A stretch of 64,000 bases of DNA from Enchytraeus crypticus (Eukaryota > Annelida > Clitellata > Enchytraeida > Enchytraeidae), in contig CAJHZI010000592.1 of NCBI GenBank assembly GCA_905160935.1, positions 145,001 through 209,000 on the forward strand, in the 5' to 3' direction. Both the position numbers and the translations under genes were made by a program. Positions 13,001 through 20,700 of this stretch are shown in pieces. The notes under the pieces are model-generated. The model was not told where the DNA came from, did no database searches, and saw only the letters and a program-made list of their open reading frames with translations. Every line of letters starts with the position of its first letter. Positions within the stretch are counted from its first letter, which is position 1.

Positions 13001-13280
13001 TTGATGTCACACTGTTGCATTTCGTTGCAGGTTTGTTGCACTTGATGTCACACTGTTGCATTTCGTTGCAGGTTTGTTGCACTGCAAAGAGCCGAGATGT
13101 AACGCGAGGCTTGGAGTTAAGATAGAGTACAAGCGAGGGAGGAGGAGGGAGGGAAACTCTCTGGCCAAGGATGGAGTCTGCTGGAACATGCGTGGAGAGG
13201 CATTGTACAAGAACATCAAGAAGTGGTCCACTGTGCCTTTCCCCATCCAGGAAGAGGCTCTCTATGATCCTACAGATTGA
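3112..13280 (+). CDS. RIG-I-like receptor (RLR), complete ten-exon gene
   Basis: Cytosolic RNA-sensing DExD/H helicase of the RIG-I/MDA5/LGP2 family, expected to bind double-stranded RNA with ATP and start antiviral signalling. Exons: 3112-3379, 4082-5446, 5967-6181, 7019-7309, 8170-8382, 8943-9159, 9878-10048, 10547-10863, 11620-11851, 13072-13280. All join in phase to 1165 codons plus TGA. Residues 1-89 form a death-fold, best read as a DED; about 91-470 are a low-complexity linker starting with poly-Q. Helicase motifs follow: I APTGSGKT (497-504), II DECH (600-603), III LTAS (640-643), V LVATDVAQEGLD (928-939), VI QSRGRAR (960-966). The C-terminal domain keeps the zinc cysteines C1049, C1052, C1101 and C1106. 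Typical RLRs have about 680-1,020 residues; the excess is the linker. RIG-I or MDA5 orthology cannot be decided here. The splice model is inferred, without transcript evidence. Confidence 0.9.
3704..3990 (+). mobile_element. 3' end of a non-LTR retrotransposon (LINE family B), sense to the RLR gene
   Basis: Translation from 3704 to the stop at 3962-3964 stays open for 86 codons. It contains the end-of-polymerase signature RKKSWIGNILRGEG, then GKRDRGRPRLDMLDD and DREEWRRY. The sequence after the stop (GCAGTGCATTAAGAGAGAGA) is the 3' tail. Reverse copies of the same tail lie at 6.7, 57.9 and 63.1 kb. The element is 5'-truncated inside RLR intron 1. Confidence 0.8.
4010..4042. repeat. (TA)n microsatellite in RLR intron 1
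   Basis: Uninterrupted TA dinucleotides ending about 40 bases before the exon 2 acceptor, directly after the LINE tail. Confidence 0.9.
4082..5446 (+). CDS. RLR exon 2: poly-Q linker and helicase motif I
   Basis: Acceptor GTCGTAG|TTTACG, donor CTGG|GTCTGT; 1,365 bases and open throughout. It opens with a run of ten glutamines, then about 370 residues rich in S, N, G, D and T with short internal repeats (EGPSL twice). At its end the RecA1 fold begins: a Q-motif-like IQLYSYQLELAQPAL, motif I APTGSGKT and motif Ia around LFVVCIRNLIEQQ. The linker has no recognised domain; it contains PTQEN and PLEEHD, which fit loose TRAF-binding consensus forms. Confidence 0.88.
5521..5660 (-). mobile_element. 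tRNA-derived SINE family 1 copy (RLR intron 2)
   Basis: On the minus strand it reads head (CCAGTGG, GTAAGAT, CTCGAC), a Pol III B-box-like GGTTCAAATCC, and a tail GAGGAAACTGACGTTTACC; the 3' end carries a doubled AAGCTAAGGTA. The family is represented at least a dozen times in the window. Confidence 0.8.
5908..5923. repeat. Perfect palindrome TCAGGGACGTCCCTGA
   Basis: Sixteen bases identical to their own reverse complement, 44 bases before the exon 3 acceptor. Near-identical copies at 16.26, 33.00, 54.77, 60.86 and 62.97 kb suggest a mobile-element tail carries it. Confidence 0.75.
5967..6181 (+). CDS. RLR exon 3: helicase motif II (DECH box)
   Basis: Acceptor TTGTTAG|GCATGC, donor AAG|GTAATG. 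It encodes GMLLKEDNV through FDLIIMDECHHTNLKHPYNN. The Walker B box DECH with HPYNNIM after it is diagnostic of RLR and Dicer-type helicases rather than ordinary DEAD-box proteins. Confidence 0.9.
6190..6345. repeat. AAT-rich low-complexity DNA in RLR intron 3
   Basis: Irregular AAT/TAA trinucleotide runs with AAGAA interruptions. The rest of this intron up to 6718 shows no recognisable element. Confidence 0.7.
6718..6842 (-). mobile_element. LINE family B 3' tail (RLR intron 3)
   Basis: Reverse complement of the tail seen at 3.7-4.0 kb: CTGCCTACTGGCAGGTCCAT followed by GGTATATAACGCCTCCAC and CTTCACGTCCACATG. Only the last 120 bases or so are present. Confidence 0.75.
7019..7309 (+). CDS. 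RLR exon 4: helicase motif III
   Basis: Acceptor ATTACAG|TTTTAC, donor GTG|GTGAGA; 97 codons in phase 0. It starts FYHETNW and contains LPQIIGLTASLGVGGA, the conserved RLR motif III region, then the residues leading to the RLR-specific insertion. Confidence 0.9.
7344..7482 (+). mobile_element. tRNA-derived SINE family 1 copy (RLR intron 4)
   Basis: Nearly complete copy in sense orientation: GGCTGGAGCCAGTGGC head, B-box GTGGTTCAAATCCTGG, body GTCACTGACATCGCTTTCC, and tail AGCTTTAGC followed by a T run. It reaches to within 35 bases of the preceding donor. Confidence 0.85.
7500..7770 (-). mobile_element. tRNA-derived SINE family 3 copy (RLR intron 4)
   Basis: On the minus strand the head reads GGCGATATAGCGTAACTG, B-box-like GGGTTCAAAGCCC, then GGGCCCATGGAAGG and a 3' end CGCTATAGAAATTGTCAG. 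The same blocks in the same order occur at 36.77-37.03 kb, which defines the family. Confidence 0.75.
8015..8100 (+). repeat. Degenerate upstream copy of the RLR exon 5 start
   Basis: The block TTGATGTTGTCCTGTAGAATG with AATGAAGGAGATAGGGCAGA and TGGCAGAGCCTCGA repeats the acceptor and first codons of exon 5, 121 bases upstream of the real ones. It keeps a TAG before AATGG that could act as an acceptor, then diverges into TTTTAAAGC. Confidence 0.85.
8170..8382 (+). CDS. RLR exon 5: helicase insertion region
   Basis: Acceptor TTCGCAG|GGAATG, donor AGA|GTTTGT; 71 codons in phase 0. It encodes GMVRMMKEIGQMAEPRL through INSALIYYNDLRAR, matching the Hel2i helical insertion, where YND with a following DAL/HL element is typical. 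Both ends of this exon are duplicated in the flanking introns. Confidence 0.85.
8329..8497 (+). repeat. 64-bp tandem repeat across the RLR exon 5 donor
   Basis: The unit runs from GCAGTGAAACAGATTAACTC through the exon end and donor to TTTGTATAG. It is present fully at 8329-8392 and 8393-8456 and partly from 8457. The second donor copy is preserved (GCTAGG|GTTTGT). An in-frame TAA falls early in copy two, so use of the distal donor would truncate the protein. Confidence 0.9.
8500..8942. other. Remainder of RLR intron 5
   Basis: AT-rich sequence with a short A-rich run near 8765-8800. I see no repeat family and no coding signal. Confidence 0.5.
8943..9159 (+). CDS. RLR exon 6: insertion / second RecA start
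   Basis: Acceptor TGTGCCTAG|GACGCG, donor AGGG|GTGAGA. It encodes DALSHLDSTFRRES through QLLNDLYDGHTDVR. Phase 0 entry and one-base exit match exons 5 and 7. Confidence 0.88.
9165..9335. repeat. (TTGATTGA)n array after RLR exon 6
   Basis: Degenerate ATTG/TTGA units begin five bases after the donor. The same simple repeat resumes at about 9410-9655 after a displaced copy of the exon 6 end. Confidence 0.9.
9326..9400 (+). pseudogene. Displaced copy of the RLR exon 6 3' end
   Basis: GATAAGCTCTGTCAGCTG, GATGCTCTTTATAACAGG and CGCACTGATGTCAGG repeat the last 70 or so bases of exon 6 with scattered substitutions. The donor GGTGAG is lost (GAATTA). It sits between two (TTGA)n stretches, so the duplication included exon end plus intron start. 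Confidence 0.8.
9410..9655. repeat. (TTGATTGA)n array, second block
   Basis: Imperfect GATTGATT and TTAATTGA repeats, more diverged than the first block. Confidence 0.85.
9878..10048 (+). CDS. RLR exon 7: helicase motif IV region
   Basis: Acceptor TATGTAG|GAATAG, donor CTGG|GTGAGT. It encodes IVLTRTRMNAEALVKLI through MTDTEQEDVLRRFKL. The IVLTRTR strand and the GQGG loop fit motif IV and the following loop of RecA2 in RLRs. Confidence 0.9.
10235..10430 (+). mobile_element. tRNA-derived SINE family 2 copy (RLR intron 7)
   Basis: Head GTCTCAATAGCTCAGTGTGC, B-box-like GGGATCAATTCCCGG, then CTGATCAGAGAATACTATCT, ATTCACAGGACTGG and TAAAACGCTTAACAG. Better preserved copies lie at 34.05 and 38.06-38.25 kb. 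Confidence 0.7.
10547..10863 (+). CDS. RLR exon 8: helicase motifs V and VI
   Basis: Acceptor GTAACAG|GGCGCA, donor CTCAG|GTTGGT. It encodes QYETDQGCNLLVATDVAQEG and IGGVQSRGRARA, the catalytic RecA2 motifs with both arginine-finger-type residues, and runs on into the pincer helices that join RecA2 to the C-terminal domain. Confidence 0.92.
10917..11165. repeat. (ATTATTATG)n array in RLR intron 8
   Basis: About 250 bases of ATTATT/ATGATT units. Open frames here are poly-Ile or Asn/His repeats and are not genes. Confidence 0.95.
11184..11335 (+). mobile_element. SINE family 1 copy with inverted head (RLR intron 8)
   Basis: Sense copy with GACAACGTCGGTAAGATATT, CGACCGAGGATCAGTATG and GGGTTAAAATCC. 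It is preceded by a short reverse copy of its own head (CCGACGTCGCCACTGG), a decayed version of the snapback seen at 43.36 kb. Confidence 0.75.
11620..11851 (+). CDS. RLR exon 9: first half of the C-terminal domain
   Basis: Acceptor GTTTCTAG|AAAGAA, donor GTGG|GTTAGT. It encodes the last pincer residues and the RLR CTD start LLYCKSCHTQLCRGADV; C1049 and C1052 form the first zinc knuckle. The CTD is the lid that recognises RNA ends. Confidence 0.9.
12040..12546 (+). repeat. 42-bp minisatellite in RLR intron 9
   Basis: Twelve or so copies of a unit containing TAATGTAGGCGAATGTTAAA and GTGGTGTTTAAAGTTTTATA. The last copies are nearly identical, so the array is young or being homogenised. Confidence 0.95.
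12742..13082 (+). repeat. 41-bp minisatellite carrying the RLR exon 10 acceptor
   Basis: The unit includes TGCATTTCGTTGCAG|GTTTG and ends CACTTGATGTCACACTGT. AG acceptor copies end at 12784, 12825, 12866, 12907, 12948, 12989 and 13030, before the real one at 13071. Because 41 is not a multiple of three, most upstream acceptors shift the frame; the in-phase one ending at 12948 meets a stop soon after. Confidence 0.93.
13072..13280 (+). CDS. RLR exon 10: end of the C-terminal domain
   Basis: Acceptor GTTGCAG|GTTTGT, stop TGA at 13278-13280. It encodes GLLHCKEPRCNARLGVKIEY and KKWSTVPFPI. C1101-x4-C1106 is the second zinc pair with the same spacing as in human RIG-I, and W/PF near the end matches the family. 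The exon's first codons are part of the repeat unit upstream. Confidence 0.92.
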
Positions 13281-14045
13281 TGGGGGATTCTCCGCTACCA
13301 TAAACTATCTCCAGATTTGACCTTCTAATGATAAAAGCGAGAATCATGCACATTATTAACTCATCTATTCTGCTTTGTGCTGACGCGAGTCATGCAATGC
13401 ACGTAATAATAATGATAATATTAAGTATATTTATAGTGCGCCACTCTGTGCTAAATGCCACAGTTGCTCTGAATTGACAGTGAAGGTCAAGATGCGCTGA
13501 ATGACCTGTGAGTCATTAATACTGACTCTAGGCTAGGTGTGACACTTACATGCTATGATTTTATCTATAGAATAGTGTGCCCTACAGTAACAAGCATTTA
13601 GCGATTTCCACTTACAACCCTCCCTGATTGACTCAGGTTCTACGCTATTTATATCTTGAACATTCATCTATTAATATGTCTGCCAGGCTTGTATAATGTT
13701 ATTAATCGTTAGTAATAAGACTTAAACTCGACTTTTATTTTAGATTCTTATCTTATCCTGCCGTTTATTGAAGAATTGTTACGATATATTTACTGTTTAC
13801 ACTACTATATAAAATTGCATATATATAATTGTATACATATAAATTCACACGTATATAAAATTGTTAGTTAGTTATTTTTTGCTAGGTATTTAAATATATA
13901 AATGTATTGTATATACAGTTATTTTTAAAGTTTTTTGTATACATTGTCTAATATAATTTGCTTAAATTATGGATGAACCGCTTACATGCTAATCTAACAA
14001 CCTGTCAGACTTTCATGTCTATGATATGTGACGACAACTTTGTAA
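13281..14045. other. Downstream flank of the RLR gene
   Basis: AT-rich sequence, presumably 3' untranslated region at its start. I could not place a confident poly(A) signal. No other gene is visible. Confidence 0.45.
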
Positions 14046-14047
14046 AA

Positions 14048-14180
14048 GCTGGTAAAGCTAAGGATAACGTCAGTTTCCTCACTCCAAAACAATGTCAGTG
14101 ACGGGTGAGCCCAGGATTTTGAACCCCGCACATACTGATCCGCGGTCGAGTATCTTACCGACTTACCAGTGGCGAACTGA
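14048..14180 (-). mobile_element. SINE family 1 copy
   Basis: Minus-strand copy with TACTCGACCGCGGATCAG, B-box GGGTTCAAAATCCTGGG and tail AGCTTTACCAGC. Confidence 0.85.
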
Positions 14181-14214
14181 GATTTGTCATATTCGTGTGA
14201 CATGTGACGATCCC

Positions 14215-14412
14215 TTTGTCGTATTCATGTAAAGACTGTGACATCTGATAAATGTTTACCACTAGGTAAAGACTCTGACATCTGATGAATGTTTACCACT
14301 ATGTAAAGACTGTGACATCTGGTGAATGTTTACCACTATGTAAAGACTGCGACATCTGATGAATGTTTACAATTAGGTAAAGACTGTGACATCTGGTGAA
14401 TGTTTACCATGA
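14215..14412 (+). repeat. 37-bp minisatellite
   Basis: About five copies of a unit containing GTAAAGACTGTGACATCTGG and TGAATGTTTACCACTA. Confidence 0.9.
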
Positions 14413-15365
14413 CTTCACTTTTGATAGCAGAAGTGAAGCCATGGTTAACGTTCATAATGGAAGAGCAATGTTTATGGTAACACTCGTGGTAAGACTGTGT
14501 AGCCAGTATTCTGTAACAATTGGTAACACTGTATAGCTTATATTTATCTTGATTTAGCCCATGAGTACATTGATGTAGATACTTGTAGTATGAACTGTTG
14601 TTTTGTTATATATTTTATTCTAATATTCACTCTCGTGTTGTATTATTGTTTGATGAATTGTCTTTGATTATAATTAACCCACTGACCATAAATAGGCCAA
14701 GGTTCAGTTCTATGAAAAATTATTATCGTTTTTCCATGTGAGCTCTTCTAGAAACAAACCCTGGATTGTGGTGTGTTGTGCCGATGACCGCATGTGTTTT
14801 GTAGAATCTTCTAAGTTAACAGAAGAAAATGAGAACTTTTAAAATCTTCCTCAGGCGGTGTAGCATCTAGGAAGATCTTTTTAAATGTAATATTTACGCT
14901 TTAATCATGGCATGAAAACACCAATATAATTGGTCGAGATAGTAATATAATACTTTGTAAATACACTCGCGAGATCAAATTAATACTCCTTTTTTCCTTC
15001 ATGACGCTGTTGAATCTTTATGCCGACTACTGAGTGTGTAACCTAGAGGCTATACTAACTTAGATTTTGGAGACCACGAAAATCTTTGTAGGTTCTAAAT
15101 TTTATTTTCCTTAATTTAGCTTTTTAGTAAATAAATTTTGAGCCGAGATCAAGTGTTCAATTTCTTGCTCTTTTGTGAGCGATGTTGAAGAATTTGAATG
15201 GAATATTTGCTGCGGATCAATGAATGAATGGAATATTTGCTGTGAACCAGAAGTAGAAAGATAACAAACCAGGAACTGAATTGTTGTTTACATGACAATC
15301 AAATTGTGTTATCTTCTATTTTAAATGAGTATATTACATTTTAAATACATTCAATCTTAATCTTT
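14413..15365. other. Intergenic DNA without recognised features
   Basis: AT-rich, non-repetitive stretch between the two convergent genes. A short direct repeat (GAATGGAATATTTGCTG) is seen near 15195-15245. No coding signal. Confidence 0.5.
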
Positions 15366-15370
15366 AGATC

Positions 15371-15510
15371 ATTCCAACAACAACAACAACAAAATTAGAG
15401 TGCTACTGTCGTCAATGACAACATTGAGCACTGTGGTACCAAATCAAATCCGATGAGCAGAGTGTGGGGTCCAGAATGGTGCGATACAAAATCCGGGAGT
15501 TCAGTCCGAG
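15371..15510 (+). repeat. Dispersed repeat family A copy
   Basis: CAACAACAACAACAAAATTA, AGTGCTACTGTCGTCAATGA, GAGCACTGTGG, CCGATGAGCAGAGTG and the tail AAAATCCGGGAGTTCAGTCC: the same block order as the other family A copies. Confidence 0.8.
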
Positions 15511-16340
15511 AAAGGGTACTAGTGGAATGGAGGTTTACGTGTTGGTCTCAGTTCATGTGCAAAGGTTGGATATGAGTGGTCGAAAAGAAAAAAAGAAAAG
15601 AAATTCCAAGATCTATGAAAACTCTACTACCTCTCATTTAGCTGCAATCAGTCGTTACAGTGTAATTGAAAAGTTAGTTGAACGGTGAGAGATTTTCTGG
15701 CCCATCTGTAATGTATTAACAATAATAATAATAATAATAAAGTTTTGACGTCCGTTTCTTCATACAAGAGAGAGTTTAAGTTTATTTCAGTATCACACGC
15801 CACTACAATATTGCACACTAGTTATAAAAAGTCCAAAGTAATATACAGCATGAATTCATATCAGAATAAATATTTCAGTCAAAAACATAACCAGCACATA
15901 ATTAATAATTTGTCTATTCTATCAGTAGTAGTAGTTTTATGTATTTGATCAGAAATAGAGGCTACCAAAACAGCGACTAGCGCCATCTAGTTGGTTACCT
16001 CAAAAGTACAAATGAAAACTTACAAATTAAATTTTAAAACTAATGCAAGTAAACAGAAAAATAACATAAAAGCATAAATTTGTGGGATAAAGCGAAAGAA
16101 AGGAAATTAGCCATTTCATACTCACAACGTGTTCCTTAATTTTCCTTAAATAAATATTGGTGGAGCTGATTGCCTGTATGTTTTCAGGGAGCATATTCCA
16201 CAAATGGGAACATATGTAACTGGTAGTTCTTTTTCCATAGTTAGTATTTGCACAAGGATGATGTCAGAGACGTCCCCTGACATTAACAGGTCTCCTAGAA
16301 TATAATAGGGCCCCTAGCAGGAGGAGCACTTTAGGTAAAT
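15511..16340. other. Intergenic DNA, unassigned
   Basis: A short AAT run lies at 15720-15740. Near 16255-16295 there is ATGTCAGAGACGTCCCCTGA, a one-base-longer relative of the palindrome at 5908. Nothing else is recognised. Confidence 0.45.
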
Positions 16341-16342
16341 AA

Positions 16343-16482
16343 TAGCTGGTAAAGCTTACGCTAACATAAGTTTCCACACTCAAAAGCGACGTCAGTGACG
16401 GGCGAGCCGAGGATTTGAGGCCCGATTGTACTGATCCGCGGTCGAATATCTAACCGACATCGCCACTGGCTCCAGCCACTCA
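16343..16482 (-). mobile_element. SINE family 1 copy
   Basis: Minus-strand copy from GGCTGGAGCCAGTGGCGATG through TCGGTTAGATATTCGACC to AGCTTTACCAGC. The B-box is mutated (GGGCCTCAAATCC). Confidence 0.8.
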
Positions 16483-16678
16483 TGGATAAATGAAAGCTAG
16501 TGGAACAGCATTCACCTTCGTTCCCTCCACTTTAACCACTGACCGCACCTCATAACATGGTAAGTCAGCCCTGACATCTGTCTCAGGTGAGGAACTGAAC
16601 GTTAAATCTTGTTGTATCGCGTTGTGCTGCATTGTACTGCACTTAGCAGTACTCAGTAGGAGGATCAATTCTGTAACA

Positions 16679-16730
16679 CACATTGTTCTATTAGCTATGA
16701 TCTCTTGCAGTCCAGTATCACGGTTCTAAG
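16679..16730 (-). pseudogene. Duplicated C-terminal end of the muscarinic receptor gene
   Basis: On the minus strand this reads LRTVILDCKRS and a stop, against LRTMRLDWKRT and a stop at the true gene end. Removing the hAT element and one copy of its target duplication leaves this as the first copy of a 58-bp tandem duplication of the gene's end. Confidence 0.85.
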
Positions 16731-17661
16731 TAGTGATGTGCTTAACGACTCATCTGTGAGAGCAGCATATAAACGACTCAATGAGCTGAATCTTTTGAGC
16801 TGCTCACCTGCACACTGCTCTCCACTGGTTCAGGCGCTGACTACAATAACTGCACTGAGCCTGTTTCTAAGGCATACGTGACTTCTAGTAGTCTAGATCC
16901 TCAAGGAGTCTACAATGACCTCCTCGAGTCAGCCAGTATTGCCATAAGGGCGAATTTCACGCATATTTGGACTGTTTATGAGGTAGTTCCGTTAAGTTCG
17001 TTGGGCTAAATTTAATAGACATCTGGTAACCCTGCATGATACGAGTGTTGTAAACTAGGCTAACTGTAGAACGAATCTACCGTAGACAAACTACATACGA
17101 TATAACGGTAGTCTAATAATAAACAATTACATTAATATTTATGTCACTTTGTAACTACTCCAAGGTTTATAACCTAAAGTTTGCACCACAAAACTAATTA
17201 AATGTGTACAACCAATTTCATACGCAAGATTACATCGGCTTCGCTTTACGAATGTGCCATCAACGACGGTTCTAGTTCATATTAGAACTCTCCCCATCTG
17301 AAACGGTTTTATATGAAGCGGCTTTATAAACTATAGTCTCCATGCATCAACTAATAATACATGCACATGCAGTTTATAATTACTCGAGGCTGCAGCTGTC
17401 ACCTATAGCTAATAAAATAAAATATACCACAGTTTGAGAGGCTGAGAGTGAGAAACCGCCGTCCCTGATCGTTTGAAATGCAGGCCTGTATAGGCCTGCT
17501 ACAAGGCCATGACGCCTTAGCACTAGTGAATAAATATTATAACACTGTCTGAAACTGCTCACTGAGAGCAGCCCTTAGAGAGCACTGAGCTATGAACGAG
17601 AGCAGCTCACTTCAAAGAGCAGCACTTGGTGAGTCGAAAGAGTAGTTAGCGGCTATCCCTA
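16731..17661. mobile_element. Non-autonomous hAT-like DNA transposon
   Basis: 931 bp flanked by the direct 8-bp duplication GTTCTAAG (16723-16730 and 17662-17669), the size made by hAT transposases. The ends are imperfect inverted repeats: left TAGTGATGTGCTTAACGACT, right (reverse complement) TAGGGATAGCCGCTAACTAC. Subterminal GAGCTGCTC/GAGAGCAGC motifs recur near both ends, as in hAT elements. No transposase frame is present. It lies just 3' of the receptor stop codon, probably inside the 3' untranslated region. Confidence 0.85.
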
Positions 17662-17745
17662 GTTCTAAGGAAAGCTTTCTTGTTCTATTAGCTATGTTCT
17701 CTTCCAGTCTAGTCTCATGGTTCTAAGGAAAGCCTTTTTGAACTG
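17662..17745 (-). repeat. 58-bp duplication of the receptor 3' end
   Basis: GGTTCTAAGGAAAGC occurs at both ends of this stretch (17660s and 17719 onward), with the stop codon region between. With 16679-16730 it defines a 58-bp tandem duplication that was later split by the hAT-like element. Confidence 0.8.
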
Positions 17746-20700
17746 CTGGTTGGCGAGAGCGTAGCAGAAAGGATTGAGAGGACTGTTGAGGTAGCAGAGC
17801 CAGTAGGAGACGTTGTAGAGGAGAGGTTGGACGCACTGGTGCCTCTGAGCGGCGGGTGCCCCGGCCTCGCCTGCTGCCCCGCCACTGGCGCCCCTGCAGA
17901 AGCTCATGATGAGCGATAGGATGTGCCAGGGAATCCAGCAGACCACAAAAGCTCCTAGGATTATCGTGATGGTGCGCAAAGCTTTGCGGGTTCTGTTCTG
18001 ATTGCGGGCGTTCTGTCGCTGAACTTTCTTCACCTCGGCGTCAGCCCGGCGTCCCCCCGCCGTTATGCCGCCCAGAGAGATTCCGCCGCCGCCCAGCAGA
18101 CCCCCGCCCAGGCGCGCCGTCAGCTCCCCCGCGCCCTTGCTCAGCGCGGTACTGCGGAAAACCTCTGCAAGCAGCGATCCCTGACGTCTGGAAGACTGTT
18201 CCGCTGATGTATCTGCAGCTGTGGCTTCCTTTGATGAATCTGCGTTTTGTGTAAGTTTTGGTAAAGCCTTCAACGAGCTCTCGACTGGTTGTGAACTGCC
18301 TGGTTGTTGTTTATTAGTCATCGTCTCTCCCGAGTTGGTTGGCATGGAGACATAGCCGCTGGTGTTGTTTGGTTGTTTGTTGGGCGGAGAATGAGACAAC
18401 CAGTTGGACACTGTGGAAGATGTTTGTTGTCTCCACCAGTTGGGCGTGAACTGTTGTGTCACGCTGGGCGTGGTTTCCTCTACGCCACTCTCGTCCTCGT
18501 CGCTATCTCCGTAGTCGCTGTCCCTGCCAGGAGAGGCGGGGCGTTTGCTTGACTGATGTTTCATTTCCTTATTAACTCCTCCCTTTATCCTATCATACGA
18601 CGCTAATTCAATGTTTACTTTTGGTTTAGTGGGCGGAGCTTTTCGGCGTCCTATCATTGATTGACGCAACCTATGCACAGTTGAGAAGCTGCTCGAGAAG
18701 CTGCTGGCAGCTGCTGCAGAATGCTCGTAGCTGATGGCAGCTGCTGCAGAATGATCGTAGCTGTTGGTTGTCTCCTGACCCAGTGACATCATCTTGTGCC
18801 ACAGTCTCTTCTGCAGGTGCTTCTGTTCTTGTCTTCTCACCAAGCCACTGCTCTTCGATTGTGCATCGTGGCCCGAAGTTTTTGAGTTGAAAAATTTGCT
18901 TTTACCCTCACCGGAAGCCTTCATCAGAACAACGACGTCACGTTTATCGTTGGTTTCGTCTTCGCACGGTGGCTCGAGGTTGTTCCCTGCTTTACTCTCT
19001 AACACATCCGCGCTTTTACTCTTCATTGTCATGTCTTTTAGTTTACCTCTTTGTGTGCCGCTATCAGCTACTGTGCCGCTATCAGCTGCTATGCTGCTAT
19101 CAGCTGTTATGCCGCTATCAGCTACTGTGCCTCTATCAGCTGATGACCTGAGGTGTCTGGATTGGCTCTTTCTCGTGCTGTTCACTGAGCTATCATCTTC
19201 ATCGACGTACTCTATGCTCAAGAGCCTGCTGATCTCACCAGTGACCGCCCTGGCAGCTCTGCCCATTTTCTCTTCACATCCAGTCTTTAGATCACCCGAT
19301 GTGGCTCCGCATAAACTACTTACCAGCACTGCTTTAGCTGCAGCTGTGTTACCATCAGATTTTATATTTTCATCAGCGACAGTGTTACCATCTTGCCTAT
19401 GAGCAAGAGTGTAAGATGTGTTCCCGTCTTGCCTGTGAACCTTAGCGGAAGCAGTGTTACCATCTTTCCTGCAATACTTATCGGAAGCGGTGTTACCATC
19501 TTTCCTGTGAGCAAGAACGGAAGCAGTGTTACCATTATGTCTATGAGCAAGAGCGGAAGCAATGCTACCATCTTGCCAAACTTTGTCGTGAGAGAACTCT
19601 GACTTATGAAGCGAGTTATCTCCTAGAAATATACACGTGACCAGCTCTGGGCTGATCGCTCCACTCTGATCCCCACTGAGCTCTGATGTGTCACTCCTCC
19701 AGCTTGCTCTATCTGTCGAAGTGTTACAAGTGGCGCCACACGAAGATGACGAAGTCATACTCGTCTGTCCCTCTAAATATCTCTCTGTATCGCTGCTTAT
19801 TCCGCTGGATAGCCCTGTCAGTTCTCTTGTTTGTTCTGCTCTTTGTCTCAACTCATATATTTGTGAGTAATCACATGCCGCTACTGGTGTTCTAACTATC
19901 TCTCTCCTTATCGTCTTCCACTCCTCTTCTATCTCTTTACCTCTCTTCCCCTCTCCCTTTATCCCTTTTGAGCGTTTTGTGTCCAGCACGTCGTCACTGC
20001 TGACGTATTTATCGTTCCTTATTTCATTACCGTTCCTGATTTCGTTATCGTTCCTGATTTCGTTATCGTTCCTGATTTCTTTATCGTTCCTGATTTCTTT
20101 ATCGTTCCTGATGTCGTTATAGTTCCTGATTTCGTTCTCGTTCTTGATTTCTTTATGGCTGTCTTTTTCTATATATATTTCGTTTCGCACGTCGTTTTCG
20201 TTCCTGACATCTTTTTCTTTATCTCTCGTACTGCTGTAAATCCTGCCAGTGCTCGTTTTACTCTTCGCGAATGCTATTCTCCGCTCTCTAGCGTCACCCT
20301 CCGGAGCTGTTCCCACTTCCATCTCTGGATCATTTCCCGCTTCCATCTCTGGACCTTTTCCCATTTCCATCTCTGGACCTTTTCCCACTTCCATCTCTGG
20401 ACCTTTTCCCATTTCCATCTCTGGACCTTTTCTCATTTCCATCTCTGGACCTTTTCCCTCTTCCATCTTCGGGCCTCTTCTCGCTTCCTTCTCTGTACCT
20501 CTTCTAGCTACCATCTCTGTACCTCTTGTAGCTATCATCTCTCTAGCTCTTTCATATCCAGTTGACGACTGCAAGCAATGAGAAATGCTTTCAAACGACT
20601 CGTCCACGGAATCTCGAGCAAGTATCGCAGGATTGGCTGGTAACATTCTCTCTGTGTTTGTATTGTTAGATGAGAGCATGGCTGCGTCGAGCGTGGTGGT

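Noticed and set aside
14270..14410. Possible hammerhead ribozyme because of repeated CTGATGAATG
   Set aside because: The GAAA core and pairing stems needed for a hammerhead are absent.
18304..20581. Plus-strand open frames inside the receptor exon (for example at 18794-19402 and 20155-20581)
   Set aside because: They are antisense shadows of the long conserved minus-strand exon and mirror its coding repeats.
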